From Rhodovulum sulfidophilum DSM 1374 (GTDB lineage: Bacteria > Pseudomonadota > Alphaproteobacteria > Rhodobacterales > Rhodobacteraceae), in the NCBI RefSeq assembly GCF_001633165.1, contig NZ_CP015418.1, positions 1,406,501 through 1,470,500 of the forward strand: DNA of 64,000 nt. Direction: 5' to 3'. Of this stretch, positions 17,569 through 25,581 are shown piece after piece; position 1 is the first letter of the stretch; every line of letters starts with the position of its first letter. A program made the translations under genes and the position numbers. The notes under the pieces were generated by a model. That model had not been told where the DNA came from, did not search any database, and saw nothing but the letters and a program-made list of their open reading frames with translations.

Positions 17569-18969
17569 TTAGTCCTGTCGCGCCTGGGCCGTGGCTTCGT
17601 CGAAGCCGGTCGGCAGCCGCAGCCGCACCAGGGTGCCGCGTCCGTCGCGAAACGGGCTGACGATTTCTAGACCGTGGCCGTCGCCGAAATAGTGCCGGAG
17701 GCGGCTGTCAACATTATGAATGCCGATGCTTTTGCGGCCGCGCCGGTCGGCGGTTCCGGCCAGCACTTCGATCCGGCGTTCGGTCGAGATGCCGTCGCCA
17801 TTGTCGGTGATGTCGACGATCACGTCCTGACCGTCGCGATAGGCGCGGATCTCGACCAGACCGTCTCTTTCGCGCGGCTCGACGGCATAGTTGATGCAGT
17901 TCTCGACGATGGGTTGCAGCACCATGAACGGGCAGGACACCTCGCTCAGCTGCTCGGGCAGGTCGATCGAGAAGCTGAAGCGGTCGCCCAGCCGCAGCTG
18001 CAGCAGGAACAGGTAGTTCCGGACATGCTCGACCTCGGTGGCGAGCGGCACGAACTGGGTGCCGCTTTTCTTGAGAATGTAGCGCATCATGTCGGCGAAG
18101 GCATGCACCGTGCTTTCGGTCTGTTCGGCATCCTCGATCAGCGCGAGCCGGCCGATGGTGTTCAGCACGTTGAACAGGAAATGCGGGTTCACCTGATAGG
18201 ACAGGGCCTGCAATTCGGCCTCGCGGAGCGAGCGTTCCAGCTCGGCGCGGTGCTTGGATTCCTCCATCAGCCGCAGGTTCTTGGCGTAAAGCTCCTGGGT
18301 GACGCTGCTGGAATAGCTCTCCTCGACGATATGCGAGGCGATGTAGAACAGCGAATAGGCGGCCGAGCGCAGCCGCCCGTAGGAAATCTCGCCGATGTCA
18401 TGGTACAGCGCCATCAGGCGCGGATCTTCGCGCCAGGACGCCTCGACCGGGAAGAGCCCCGAGAAATCGATGAGATCGGGGGCCATCTCGCCGGGCCGCA
18501 TCTTGACCTGGCCGCAGATCACCGCCCCCAGATATTCGCCCCGCATGATGATCGGCGCGGCGAAGTCGACGAGGCCCGCATGGCATTTGTAGATCGAGGG
18601 ATCGCCGGTCGAAAGCGCCGTGCGACCGCCCACCGCGTCGCAGTGATAGCAGCGCTCGCGCCATTTCGGATGGTGCCGGATGGTGTCGCAGAACGAGCTG
18701 AAGCCGCTTGGCCGGGTGACCGGCTCGCCCTCGGGGTCGACGATCACCATGGCGACGCCCACCGCCGCGCTGAAATTGTCCTGGACCTTCTGCAGCATGT
18801 CGATGCTCATCAGGTCGGCAAGGCGCTGGCGGCGGGCGGTTTTGGCCTCGAGGGTCTCGCCGCCGCCGCCACGCGGAGAAGGTGTATTCTTGATGTATGA
18901 ATTCGGGTGGGCTTCGGGGTTCAGTTGAAAGCCTTCTGCAAGGCGACCGCCCGATCCGTCCGCTCCCAT
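17569..18969 (-). CDS. PocR-domain sensor histidine kinase (LytS/YesM type), BMC locus
   Basis: Up to 466 residues. A PocR ligand-binding domain (about 50-215) carries four Cys (94, 107, 110, 129) in the arrangement FC..(12)C..C..(18)C. A coiled region follows, then a His_kinase/HATPase pair with phospho-acceptor His263 (QVNPHFLFNVLN), the N box IVENCINYAV and the Gly box SIGIHNVDSRL. PocR is the sensory domain of the propanediol regulator PocR in Salmonella, so a diol signal fits. The longest start (18969) overlaps metK by 49 bp; an internal ATG at 18810 would remove the first PocR helix. It partners the response regulator 12 bp downstream. Confidence 0.88.
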   Translation of the reverse strand: MGADGSGGRLAEGFQLNPEAHPNSYIKNTPSPRGGGGETLEAKTARRQRLADLMSIDMLQKVQDNFSAAVGVAMVIVDPEGEPVTRPSGFSSFCDTIRHHPKWRERCYHCDAVGGRTALSTGDPSIYKCHAGLVDFAAPIIMRGEYLGAVICGQVKMRPGEMAPDLIDFSGLFPVEASWREDPRLMALYHDIGEISYGRLRSAAYSLFYIASHIVEESYSSSVTQELYAKNLRLMEESKHRAELERSLREAELQALSYQVNPHFLFNVLNTIGRLALIEDAEQTESTVHAFADMMRYILKKSGTQFVPLATEVEHVRNYLFLLQLRLGDRFSFSIDLPEQLSEVSCPFMVLQPIVENCINYAVEPRERDGLVEIRAYRDGQDVIVDITDNGDGISTERRIEVLAGTADRRGRKSIGIHNVDSRLRHYFGDGHGLEIVSPFRDGRGTLVRLRLPTGFDEATAQARQD

Positions 18970-20072
18970 GGGAACCCCTCTGTGTCCCGCCCAAAATGCC
19001 CGTAGGCCGCCGTTCTTTCAAAGACCGGCCGACGAAGCTCCAAGGTTTCGATCATTCCCGCTACCGAAAGCGGGAAGACCGACCGGACCGCTTTTTCAAG
19101 CTTGTCCGGATCTGCCTCGCAGCCAGAAGGTAAGGTAATCCCTACCATCTCGGGAAGTAACTGACCTATCGCAAATGCGAGCGACACTTCACAACTTTGT
19201 GCGATCCGTGCCGCAACGATATTTTTCGCGATATAGCGGCACATATAGGCCGCCGTGCGGTCGACCTTGGTCGAATCCTTGCCCGAGAAGGCGCCGCCGC
19301 CATGACGGCCGATGCCGCCATAGGTATCGACCATCAGCTTGCGCCCGGTAAGCCCGGTATCGGCGGCGGGGCCGCCCAGCACGAAGCGCCCGGTCGGGTT
19401 GATCAGCACCCGGGTCTCGGCGCGCAGCCAATGGCCCATCACCGGCGCGATCACCTCTCCGATCAGGCCGCGCAGCATGTCCTCGCGGTCGATCTCGGGG
19501 TCGTGCTGGGCCGAAAGCACCAGACTGCGCAGCACCGCCGGCCGGCCATCGGCGCCGATCTCGAAGGTGACCTGCGCCTTGCCGTCGGGGCGCAGCCAGG
19601 GCAGCCGGCCGGAATGGCGCACCGCCGCCAGCGTTTCGGTCAGCCGGTGGGCATAATGGATCGTGGCGGGCATCAGCGTCGGCGTCTCGTCGCAGGCGAA
19701 GCCGTAGAAGATGCCCTGATCGCCCGCGCCGATCTCGGCATCGCGCGACACGCCCTGGGCGATGTCGGGCGACTGTTCGTGCAGGTCGGTCAGGATGAAG
19801 CAGCCCTCGGCATCGAAGCCGAGCGCGGGGTCGCTATAGCCGATCCGGCGGAGCACGCCGCGCGCAACGGCCGACACGTCCACATGGGCGGTCGAGGTGA
19901 TCTCGCCCGCGATATGCAGGGTGTTGCCCGAGGCCAGCACCTCGGCCGCGACGCGCGCCATCGGGTCCTTGGCGACATAGGCATCGAGGATGGCGTCCGA
20001 GATCTGGTCGCAGACCTTGTCCGGGTGACCTTCGGTGACCGATTCAGAGCTTATGCAGGTTGTCATGGCCAA
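18921..20072 (-). CDS. metK: S-adenosylmethionine synthetase embedded in the BMC locus
   Basis: 383 residues, full length. It makes SAM from ATP and methionine. Signature motifs are intact: TEGHPDKVCDQISDAILD near the N-terminus, GAGDQGIFYGFACDET, and the P-loop-like GGGAFSGKD. It lies 36 bp downstream of the radical-SAM activase gene in the same minus-strand series. SAM is the activase's co-substrate, so this looks like a dedicated copy supplying the glycyl-radical system. The sequence is divergent for an alphaproteobacterial MetK (FYGF where many read MFGY), consistent with a second, locus-specific paralogue; the housekeeping copy would be elsewhere. Confidence 0.93.
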   Translation of the reverse strand: MAMTTCISSESVTEGHPDKVCDQISDAILDAYVAKDPMARVAAEVLASGNTLHIAGEITSTAHVDVSAVARGVLRRIGYSDPALGFDAEGCFILTDLHEQSPDIAQGVSRDAEIGAGDQGIFYGFACDETPTLMPATIHYAHRLTETLAAVRHSGRLPWLRPDGKAQVTFEIGADGRPAVLRSLVLSAQHDPEIDREDMLRGLIGEVIAPVMGHWLRAETRVLINPTGRFVLGGPAADTGLTGRKLMVDTYGGIGRHGGGAFSGKDSTKVDRTAAYMCRYIAKNIVAARIAQSCEVSLAFAIGQLLPEMVGITLPSGCEADPDKLEKAVRSVFPLSVAGMIETLELRRPVFERTAAYGHFGRDTEGFPWERTDRAVALQKAFN

Positions 20073-20108
20073 CGCCTCCTTTCAGTGCAGGGTCGGATGC
20101 GGTCGGGG

Positions 20109-21026
20109 TCAGCCCCCGACCACGCAGGTCAGTCCGAAGGATTCGATGGCCTCGACCAGAGGCGTGACCGTTTCGGGTTTCATGTTCGGGGTGTCGCCCA
20201 TCGGATAGGAGCGGCCGAGCAGCGAGTACTTGTTCTCGCCATAGGTATGGTAGGGCAGCAGATGGACGGTATCGACGCCCCGCATCAGCTTGGCGAAACG
20301 GGCAACCGCCTCGGCGGCCTCGATGCTGTCATTGACGCCCGGCACCACCGGGACCCGCACCACGGTATGGGTCAGCGACGAGATGCACAGCGCGTTTTCC
20401 AGGATGATCCGGTTGTCGACACCGGTATTGGCGACATGCGCGTCGGGGTCGATCGACTTCATGTCGAGCAGCACATGGTCGACATGGGGGATCACGTCGC
20501 GCACGATCTCGCGCGTGGTGTAGCCCGTCGTCTCCATCGCGGTGTTCCAGCCCTGTTCGTGGCAGGCCATCAGCAGCTGCTTGGCGAATTCGTGCTGGAA
20601 CAGCGGCTCGCCGCCCGACAGCGTCACGCCGCCGCCCGAACGGCGATAGTGGATCGCATCCTTGCGCAATTCCTGCATGACCTGGGTCACGCTCATCTTC
20701 TTGCCGGACATGCTCAGCGCCTGGGTCGGGCAGACCGTCGTGCAGGTGCCGCATTCGACGCATTTCGAGCGGTCGACAAAGCCTGGATTGGTCGGGGCCA
20801 GCGCCTGGGTCGGGCAGACCGGCACGCATTGGCCGCATTTGATGCAGCTTGACGAGCGGAAGAAGAGTTCCGGTTCGGGATTCTGGCTTTCGGGGTTCGA
20901 GCACCAGCGGCAGCGCAGCGGGCAGCCTTTCAGAAAGACGATGGTGCGGAGCCCGGGCCCGTCATGGATCGAATAGCGTTGAATGTCGAAGACCGTGCCT
21001 TCGCAGGAATAGTCGATGTCGGTCAT
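20109..21026 (-). CDS. Glycyl-radical enzyme activase (radical SAM, PflA family)
   Basis: 305 residues. It installs the glycyl radical on the dehydratase by reductive cleavage of SAM. The radical-SAM cluster motif is Cys35-X3-Cys39-X2-Cys42 (KGCPLRCRWCSNPE). Between it and the core lies a two-[4Fe-4S] ferredoxin-like insert, Cys61/64/67/71 and Cys89/92/95/99, as in activases of CutC, glycerol dehydratase and HPAD. SGGEPLFQ is the conserved SAM-binding GGE motif. It needs anaerobic conditions and a flavodoxin/ferredoxin donor. Its partner is the dehydratase at 29690-32227; it is often labelled cutD-like, but the partner here is not a choline lyase. Confidence 0.94.
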   Translation of the reverse strand: MTDIDYSCEGTVFDIQRYSIHDGPGLRTIVFLKGCPLRCRWCSNPESQNPEPELFFRSSSCIKCGQCVPVCPTQALAPTNPGFVDRSKCVECGTCTTVCPTQALSMSGKKMSVTQVMQELRKDAIHYRRSGGGVTLSGGEPLFQHEFAKQLLMACHEQGWNTAMETTGYTTREIVRDVIPHVDHVLLDMKSIDPDAHVANTGVDNRIILENALCISSLTHTVVRVPVVPGVNDSIEAAEAVARFAKLMRGVDTVHLLPYHTYGENKYSLLGRSYPMGDTPNMKPETVTPLVEAIESFGLTCVVGG

Positions 21027-21072
21027 CCCGTGGTTCCTTCCGTATTTCCTGGGACCTGCTCATCGGTGCAGG

Positions 21073-21381
21073 TCAGAAGGCAGCGGGTTGTGCCGCCGCC
21101 TCGATTGCCGCCATCGCCATGCGCACGGCCGAGGTCTCGCCCAGCACCGCCAGGGTGGTGGTGGTCTGCGGGCAGGAGCCGAAAAGCTCGACCGTGTAGA
21201 CATTGGCCGTCTTTCCGGCCAGGTCGGCGTAATAGAAGAGATCCGGGACGGAGGTCTGGACAAAGCCGATCGCCGAGATCGGATTGGCCTCGATCCACTT
21301 GCGCGTATGCGGAGCAATGCGCCTCGTGAGCATATCCATGATATTCTCTTGCGGCGCGTTGATGACCCTCATCATGTGCAT
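21073..21381 (-). CDS. grpU: GrpU-type BMC shell protein with Fe-S cluster motif
   Basis: 102 residues of the hexameric BMC-domain fold, in the permuted/PduU-like GrpU group that is confined to glycyl-radical microcompartments. The signature GSCPQ (68-72, Cys70) sits where GrpU proteins coordinate an iron-sulfur cluster at the hexamer pore, one Cys per subunit. That makes an electron conduit across the shell conceivable, for example to re-reduce the activase. Three possible starts lie close together (21381, 21375, 21372). It sits between the activase and the aldehyde dehydrogenase genes. Confidence 0.8.
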   Translation of the reverse strand: MHMMRVINAPQENIMDMLTRRIAPHTRKWIEANPISAIGFVQTSVPDLFYYADLAGKTANVYTVELFGSCPQTTTTLAVLGETSAVRMAMAAIEAAAQPAAF

Positions 21382-21431
21382 TGTCGCGTCTCCCCGGATC
21401 TCTTCTTTTCACCTGTTGCCGATGCCCGCGC

Positions 21432-23108
21432 TCAGCGGACGTTCAGCGCCTCGACCATCACGCATTTGCGTTTGCGCGCGAACGATTTGGGCGAGGTCAG
21501 CCCTTCGCCGGTCGGGCCCGCGATGGTGAAGGTCGTGTAGCCTTCGCCGCCGACGGCCAGACCGGCATAGGAGGGGCCGTTCTTGACGAAGATCGTGGTC
21601 TGGATGAGCTTGGCCATCTTGGTCAGCTTGCGCACGTTGGTCGAATGCATCATCGCCGTGTGCCGGTTGCCGTTTTCCAGCTCGACCGCCAGATCGATGG
21701 CATCGTCGACACTGGGCGCGCGCACCACCGGCAGGACCGGCATCATCAGCTCTTCGCGGACGAAGACATGATCCTTGTCGGCCTCGGTCAGGATGACCTT
21801 GACATCGTCGCCCACGGTGATGCCGATCAGGCCCAGAAGATGGGCCGCGCTCTTGCCGACGCAGGAGGTTTTCGGCCCGCCCTTCTCGTTGATGACAACG
21901 CCCTCAAGCTGTTTGACGACCGCCGGGTCCTTGATGAGATAGGCCCCGCATTTCTGCATTTCCGAGATCAGGAAGTCGGCGATCTGGTTGACCGCGATCA
22001 CTTCCTTTTCGGCGATGCAGGGCAGGTTGTTGTCGAAGCTGCAGCCGTTGACGATGTCGCGGGCGGCCTTCTCGATATCGGCGGTCTCGTCGACCACCAC
22101 CGGCGGGTTGCCCGCGCCCGCGCCGATCGCCTTCTTGCCGGTCGACATCACCGTTTTGACGATGCCCGGGCCGCCGGTCGCGACCAGCATCCGGACCTTG
22201 GGATGGGCCATCATCGCGTTGGTGTTGTCGATCGAGGGCGTCTGCACCGTCACCACCAGGTTGGCGGGCGCGCCGAGCGTCGCGAGCTTGCGGTTGATCA
22301 GCTTGATCGTCAGCAGCGAGACCTTGGTCGCGCGCGGATGGACGCTGAACACCGCCGAGTTGCCGGCCGCCAGCATGCCGATCGAGTTGCAGATGATCGT
22401 CTCGGTCGGGTTGGTGGTGGGGGTGATCGCACCGACCACGCCGAAGGGCGAGTATTCGACCAGCGTCAGCCCGTCATCGCCGCTGACCGCAGCGGTGGTC
22501 AGATCCTCGATGCCGGGGGTCTTCTCGCAGGCCAGCCGGTTCTTGATGATCTTGTGGGCGGGGTTGCCCATCCCGGTTTCCTCGGCCGCCATATGCGAGA
22601 TCCGCTCGAGCGTGCCATTCGACAGGATCACCTCGCGGATGCCGTCGATGAACTGCTTGCGGGCCGCCATGGTGCAGAACAGGTACTGGCGCTGGGCCAG
22701 TTCGGCCGCCGCGATGGCCTCGTCCATGGTCGCGAAGACGCCGTCGCCGAGGGTGGTCGCTTCATCATCCGAGATCGCGACGCCTTCGGAGCTGTCCGAA
22801 TGCGGGCAGACCGAGCAGGGTTTCTTGTCGCCGAGCGCCTGCGAGACCAGATCGTTGACGATGTCGTCGATCGGGTCGCCATTGGGGTCGGATTTCGTCC
22901 AGCAGCAGCGTTTCGAGCCGGGCACGTAGGCGGGCTTGGTGTCGGCCGCCGGGGCTTCCGAGCTCGACTCGGCCAGGATCCGGGCCACGAGGTCGGACAT
23001 GGGCTCGCCGCTTTTCGGCTTGGCCGGCGGAAGGCCGGCCTCGGCCGCCGTGCTGCCATAGCCGCTCAGCACCTGGGCCACGGCGTCGCTGATATCCTTG
23101 TCGTTCAT
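21432..23108 (-). CDS. CoA-acylating aldehyde dehydrogenase with triple encapsulation-like N-terminus
   Basis: 558 residues, about 90 longer than PduP/EutE. It would oxidise propionaldehyde (or a related aldehyde) to acyl-CoA with NAD+ inside the shell. The catalytic domain starts near residue 120; Cys364 (NNLPC) is the predicted nucleophile and TGGPGIVK (311-318) is the nucleotide loop. The extra N-terminus holds three spaced amphipathic segments of the form D-I/L-V-x-x-L: residues 4-16, 35-48 and 78-94. They look like successive encapsulation peptides. Four Cys (68, 69, 98, 101) bracket the third one, suggesting a metal or Fe-S site. It is encoded between grpU and the GlcG-like gene. Confidence 0.92.
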   Translation of the reverse strand: MNDKDISDAVAQVLSGYGSTAAEAGLPPAKPKSGEPMSDLVARILAESSSEAPAADTKPAYVPGSKRCCWTKSDPNGDPIDDIVNDLVSQALGDKKPCSVCPHSDSSEGVAISDDEATTLGDGVFATMDEAIAAAELAQRQYLFCTMAARKQFIDGIREVILSNGTLERISHMAAEETGMGNPAHKIIKNRLACEKTPGIEDLTTAAVSGDDGLTLVEYSPFGVVGAITPTTNPTETIICNSIGMLAAGNSAVFSVHPRATKVSLLTIKLINRKLATLGAPANLVVTVQTPSIDNTNAMMAHPKVRMLVATGGPGIVKTVMSTGKKAIGAGAGNPPVVVDETADIEKAARDIVNGCSFDNNLPCIAEKEVIAVNQIADFLISEMQKCGAYLIKDPAVVKQLEGVVINEKGGPKTSCVGKSAAHLLGLIGITVGDDVKVILTEADKDHVFVREELMMPVLPVVRAPSVDDAIDLAVELENGNRHTAMMHSTNVRKLTKMAKLIQTTIFVKNGPSYAGLAVGGEGYTTFTIAGPTGEGLTSPKSFARKRKCVMVEALNVR

Positions 23109-23137
23109 CTTTCCGCTCCTTCTTCGGGGCCGAGCCC

Positions 23138-23629
23138 CTATTCGTTCGAAATTCCGTTCAAGGCCTGACGCGCGATGGCCATGTCCTCGTCGACGGTGCC
23201 GCCGCTGATGCCGACCGCGCCGACCACGGTGCCGCCGCGGCGGACCGGCAGCCCGCCGCCGAAGGCCACGACGCGGCCGTCATGGGTGCTTTCGACGCCG
23301 AAGAGCATGCCGCCCGGTTGCGCCAGACGGCCAAGCTCGTCGGTGCCCATGCGGAAGGCCGCGGCTGTCCATGCCTTGCCGGGGGCCAGCGCGGCGCTGG
23401 CGGGAAGGCTGCCCTCCATCCGGTGGAACAGGATCTGGTCGCCGGTTGCATCGGCCACCGCGATCACCACCGGCACGCCCATCGCCACCGAGGCGGCCTG
23501 GGCGCGGGCGGCGATGGCCTCGGCCTCGGCCAGGCTCAGCCCGGCCGCCGGGGCAGGGGCCACCCCGCGCCGTTCCAGCGCGGCCGTCACCAGCCGTTCG
23601 ATCAGTTGGGTTTCGTCGCGGTTCATCAT
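23138..23629 (-). CDS. GlcG/HbpS-family protein (PduO C-terminal-like), BMC associated
   Basis: 163 residues. GlcG/HbpS-like proteins form small octamers; the domain is also the C-terminal half of PduO and has been linked to haem or cobalamin binding, with no firm catalytic role. Motifs: SLAEAEAIAARAQ, AFRMGTDELG, GGMLFGVES and the Gly-rich PVRRGGTVVGAVGISGG. The N-terminal ETQLIERLVTAALERRG, separated by an Ala/Pro linker, looks like an encapsulation helix. Start at ATG 23629, after GAGGAGG. It overlaps nothing but sits 13 bp after eutN. Such genes are regular members of GRE microcompartment loci. Confidence 0.82.
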   Translation of the reverse strand: MMNRDETQLIERLVTAALERRGVAPAPAAGLSLAEAEAIAARAQAASVAMGVPVVIAVADATGDQILFHRMEGSLPASAALAPGKAWTAAAFRMGTDELGRLAQPGGMLFGVESTHDGRVVAFGGGLPVRRGGTVVGAVGISGGTVDEDMAIARQALNGISNE

Positions 23630-23642
23630 CGCATCCGCCTCC

Positions 23643-23909
23643 TCAATGGGTCTCGACGGTGTCGACGATGCCGACGATGGCAGCATCCGAGACCGATTTG
23701 CCCAGCGTGCCCGCCATCCGCGCGCCGCTGCCCTTGGCGACGATCACCGTCTCGCCCCAGCCCGCGCCGACCGTGTCGACGGCGATCTCGGTGAAGCCGG
23801 TGGGTTCCAGCTGCGGGGTCAGCCGCGCCACGATCAGCAGCTTGGAGCCGGTGAGGCTCGGGTCCTTGCTGGTCGAGACGACGGTCCCGATTACGCGTCC
23901 CAGATGCAT
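23643..23909 (-). CDS. eutN: EutN/CcmL-type pentameric BMC vertex protein
   Basis: 88 residues with the full BMC-P signature: MHLGRVIGTVVSTSKDPSL, GSKLLIVARL, AVDTVGAGWGETVIV and a closing GIVDTV. Pentamers cap the vertices of the icosahedral shell. It is the only BMC-P gene in the locus, which is enough to close a shell. It lies between the flavoprotein and GlcG-like genes with 11-13 bp spacers, so it is part of the same transcript. Confidence 0.95.
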   Translation of the reverse strand: MHLGRVIGTVVSTSKDPSLTGSKLLIVARLTPQLEPTGFTEIAVDTVGAGWGETVIVAKGSGARMAGTLGKSVSDAAIVGIVDTVETH

Positions 23910-23920
23910 CGGCCTTCTCC

Positions 23921-24715
23921 TTACGCTCTCACGACCCGGACGTGCCGGGCCCGCAATTCTTCCGCCGCCAGCGGCGTGATCAGGACATCGGCGTCGAGCT
24001 TCAGTTCGGCGCTGTCGAAGGTCTTGGCCTGGCTCCAGCCGAAGACCCGCGACCCGGGCACGGGAGGTGTCGCGGTCCCCCGGCCCGGGCCCGGCCCCCG
24101 GTCGCCCGGCCGCGGGGACGCGATGGCATCGCCCAGCTTCGCGGCCCAGGCCAACTCGACTCCATAGCTTTGCAGGCGGAGCAGATGTCCGGTCAGCATC
24201 TCGCGATAGGCTTCGTTCCCGGTCAGCCCGCGCGCCTTGCGCTCGCGGCTGGCGGGGCAGAGGCCGTCGCGGGCCGCCACCACGCGGCGGCCGCGTTCGA
24301 GCGCGCCGGTCAGGAGCGCCGAGACCTCGTCCTCGGCCATGCCGAGCGACGCGCGGGCGGCCAGCGCCGCGCTGAGCGCGGGCACCACCACAAGGCCGTG
24401 ACGTGCCAGAACGCCGTCTATGTCGGTCTCGCCGGGGGCCGCCATCGGCGGGATCGCCCGGGCGCCGCCCAGCAGGCGCAGCCGTTCCGGGGTCAGAAGC
24501 CCGGCCGCGTCGGGGCTGCGGCGGATCTCGAAGGACCAGCCCGCGGCGTTCAGCGGCGACAGCGACCGGATCGCCGCGTCGAGCCCCAGATCGGTGCCCG
24601 AGACCAGCAGCAGCGCCGAGCGCTCGCGGGCCTTCAGGCGGGCCACGATGCGGTCGGACAGCAGGTCCAGCAGGGCCCGGTCGAGCAGGGTATCGAGCAC
24701 GGCGCGGTCCATCAT
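23921..24715 (-). CDS. Flavoprotein-like BMC-associated protein
   Basis: 264 residues. The first 170 residues resemble the flavoprotein (PF02441-like) proteins that accompany glycyl-radical and some Eut-type microcompartment loci: LLLVSGTDLGLD near the nucleotide-binding start, VVPALSAALAARASLG and a conserved Asn/Glu-rich middle (LTGNEAYREML). A Pro/Gly-rich linker (about 200-225) precedes a final DVLITPLAAEEL segment. Known relatives may supply a reduced flavin to the activase or enzymes; that is inferred from neighbourhood. The start ATG at 24715 overlaps the eutJ stop by 4 bp (ATGA), indicating translational coupling. Confidence 0.68.
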   Translation of the reverse strand: MMDRAVLDTLLDRALLDLLSDRIVARLKARERSALLLVSGTDLGLDAAIRSLSPLNAAGWSFEIRRSPDAAGLLTPERLRLLGGARAIPPMAAPGETDIDGVLARHGLVVVPALSAALAARASLGMAEDEVSALLTGALERGRRVVAARDGLCPASRERKARGLTGNEAYREMLTGHLLRLQSYGVELAWAAKLGDAIASPRPGDRGPGPGRGTATPPVPGSRVFGWSQAKTFDSAELKLDADVLITPLAAEELRARHVRVVRA

Positions 24716-25551
24716 TTCTCTCCTGTCGCTTGCGGGAACATCGCGATCCCCAGCGGGGTCACCAGGAGCGGCTCGGCCGGTTTCACGATCCGGCGGCCGG
24801 TCTGCTTGGCAAAGACCTGTTCGAAGTCGCTGAAGCTGCAGGCGCCGCCGACGATATGGACGCTGTCGAGATCGGGATAGGCCTCGAGGAAGCGGGCGAC
24901 GATGCTGGCCATCTTGTCGGCCACCGGGCGGATGACGGCGAAGACATCGCGTTCGGCCGCGGGGTCCAGCTTTTCGGCCTCGGCTTCCTCGAAGCTCACG
25001 CCGCGCGCCCCGGCCAGGACCAGGGTCATATGGGTGCCGCCGGTCGCCTCGTCGAAGGAGGCAAGGACCTCGCCGCCCTTCAGCACGCTGATGCCGGTGG
25101 TGCCGCCGCCGACATCGACCACGGCGCCGTCGGCGATGCCGAGGAAGCGCGCCGCGGCGGCGGGCTCGTCGACGATCTCGGCCAGCTCGAAATCGGCGGC
25201 CTCGACGACATTGCCGATGGCCTTGGTGCTGCCCGAATGGATGCCGGGAGGGATCGCGGCGGCGGCCCGGATCAGGGGCTCGCCCAGGCGCTCTTCGAGC
25301 GCGGCCTTCATCTCGCGCACGGCGCGGACCGCGCCGATATAGTCGACGACGATACCGTCGCGGACCACGGTCGAGCGATAGGTGGTGCCGGCGACCGGGC
25401 GGTTGGCCGCGTCGAGCACGGCCAGCACCAGATTGGCGGTGCCGAGATCGACGCCGATCTTCAGCGGGCCCGGCGCGCGGAGGTCGGCGGGCAGCACGTC
25501 GCCCGAGCGGATCAGCTCGGCGAAGTCGCGCAATGTCCTGTCGGTGCTCAT
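24712..25551 (-). CDS. eutJ: EutJ-family chaperone-like ATPase
   Basis: 279 residues of the actin/Hsp70-like ATPase fold without a substrate-binding domain. Phosphate-1 loop IGVDLGTANLVL, the phosphate-2 loop DVGGGTTGISVLKGG and the adenosine motif VHIVGGACSF are all present. EutJ is thought to help load or fold cargo in ethanolamine and related microcompartments. The N-terminal 25 residues (LRDFAELIRSGDVL) form a helix outside the ATPase core that might direct it to the shell. It lies between pduL and the flavoprotein gene. Confidence 0.9.
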   Translation of the reverse strand: MSTDRTLRDFAELIRSGDVLPADLRAPGPLKIGVDLGTANLVLAVLDAANRPVAGTTYRSTVVRDGIVVDYIGAVRAVREMKAALEERLGEPLIRAAAAIPPGIHSGSTKAIGNVVEAADFELAEIVDEPAAAARFLGIADGAVVDVGGGTTGISVLKGGEVLASFDEATGGTHMTLVLAGARGVSFEEAEAEKLDPAAERDVFAVIRPVADKMASIVARFLEAYPDLDSVHIVGGACSFSDFEQVFAKQTGRRIVKPAEPLLVTPLGIAMFPQATGEK

Positions 25552-25581
25552 CGTTCTGGTCCCGTCCCTGCGTCTGCCCGG

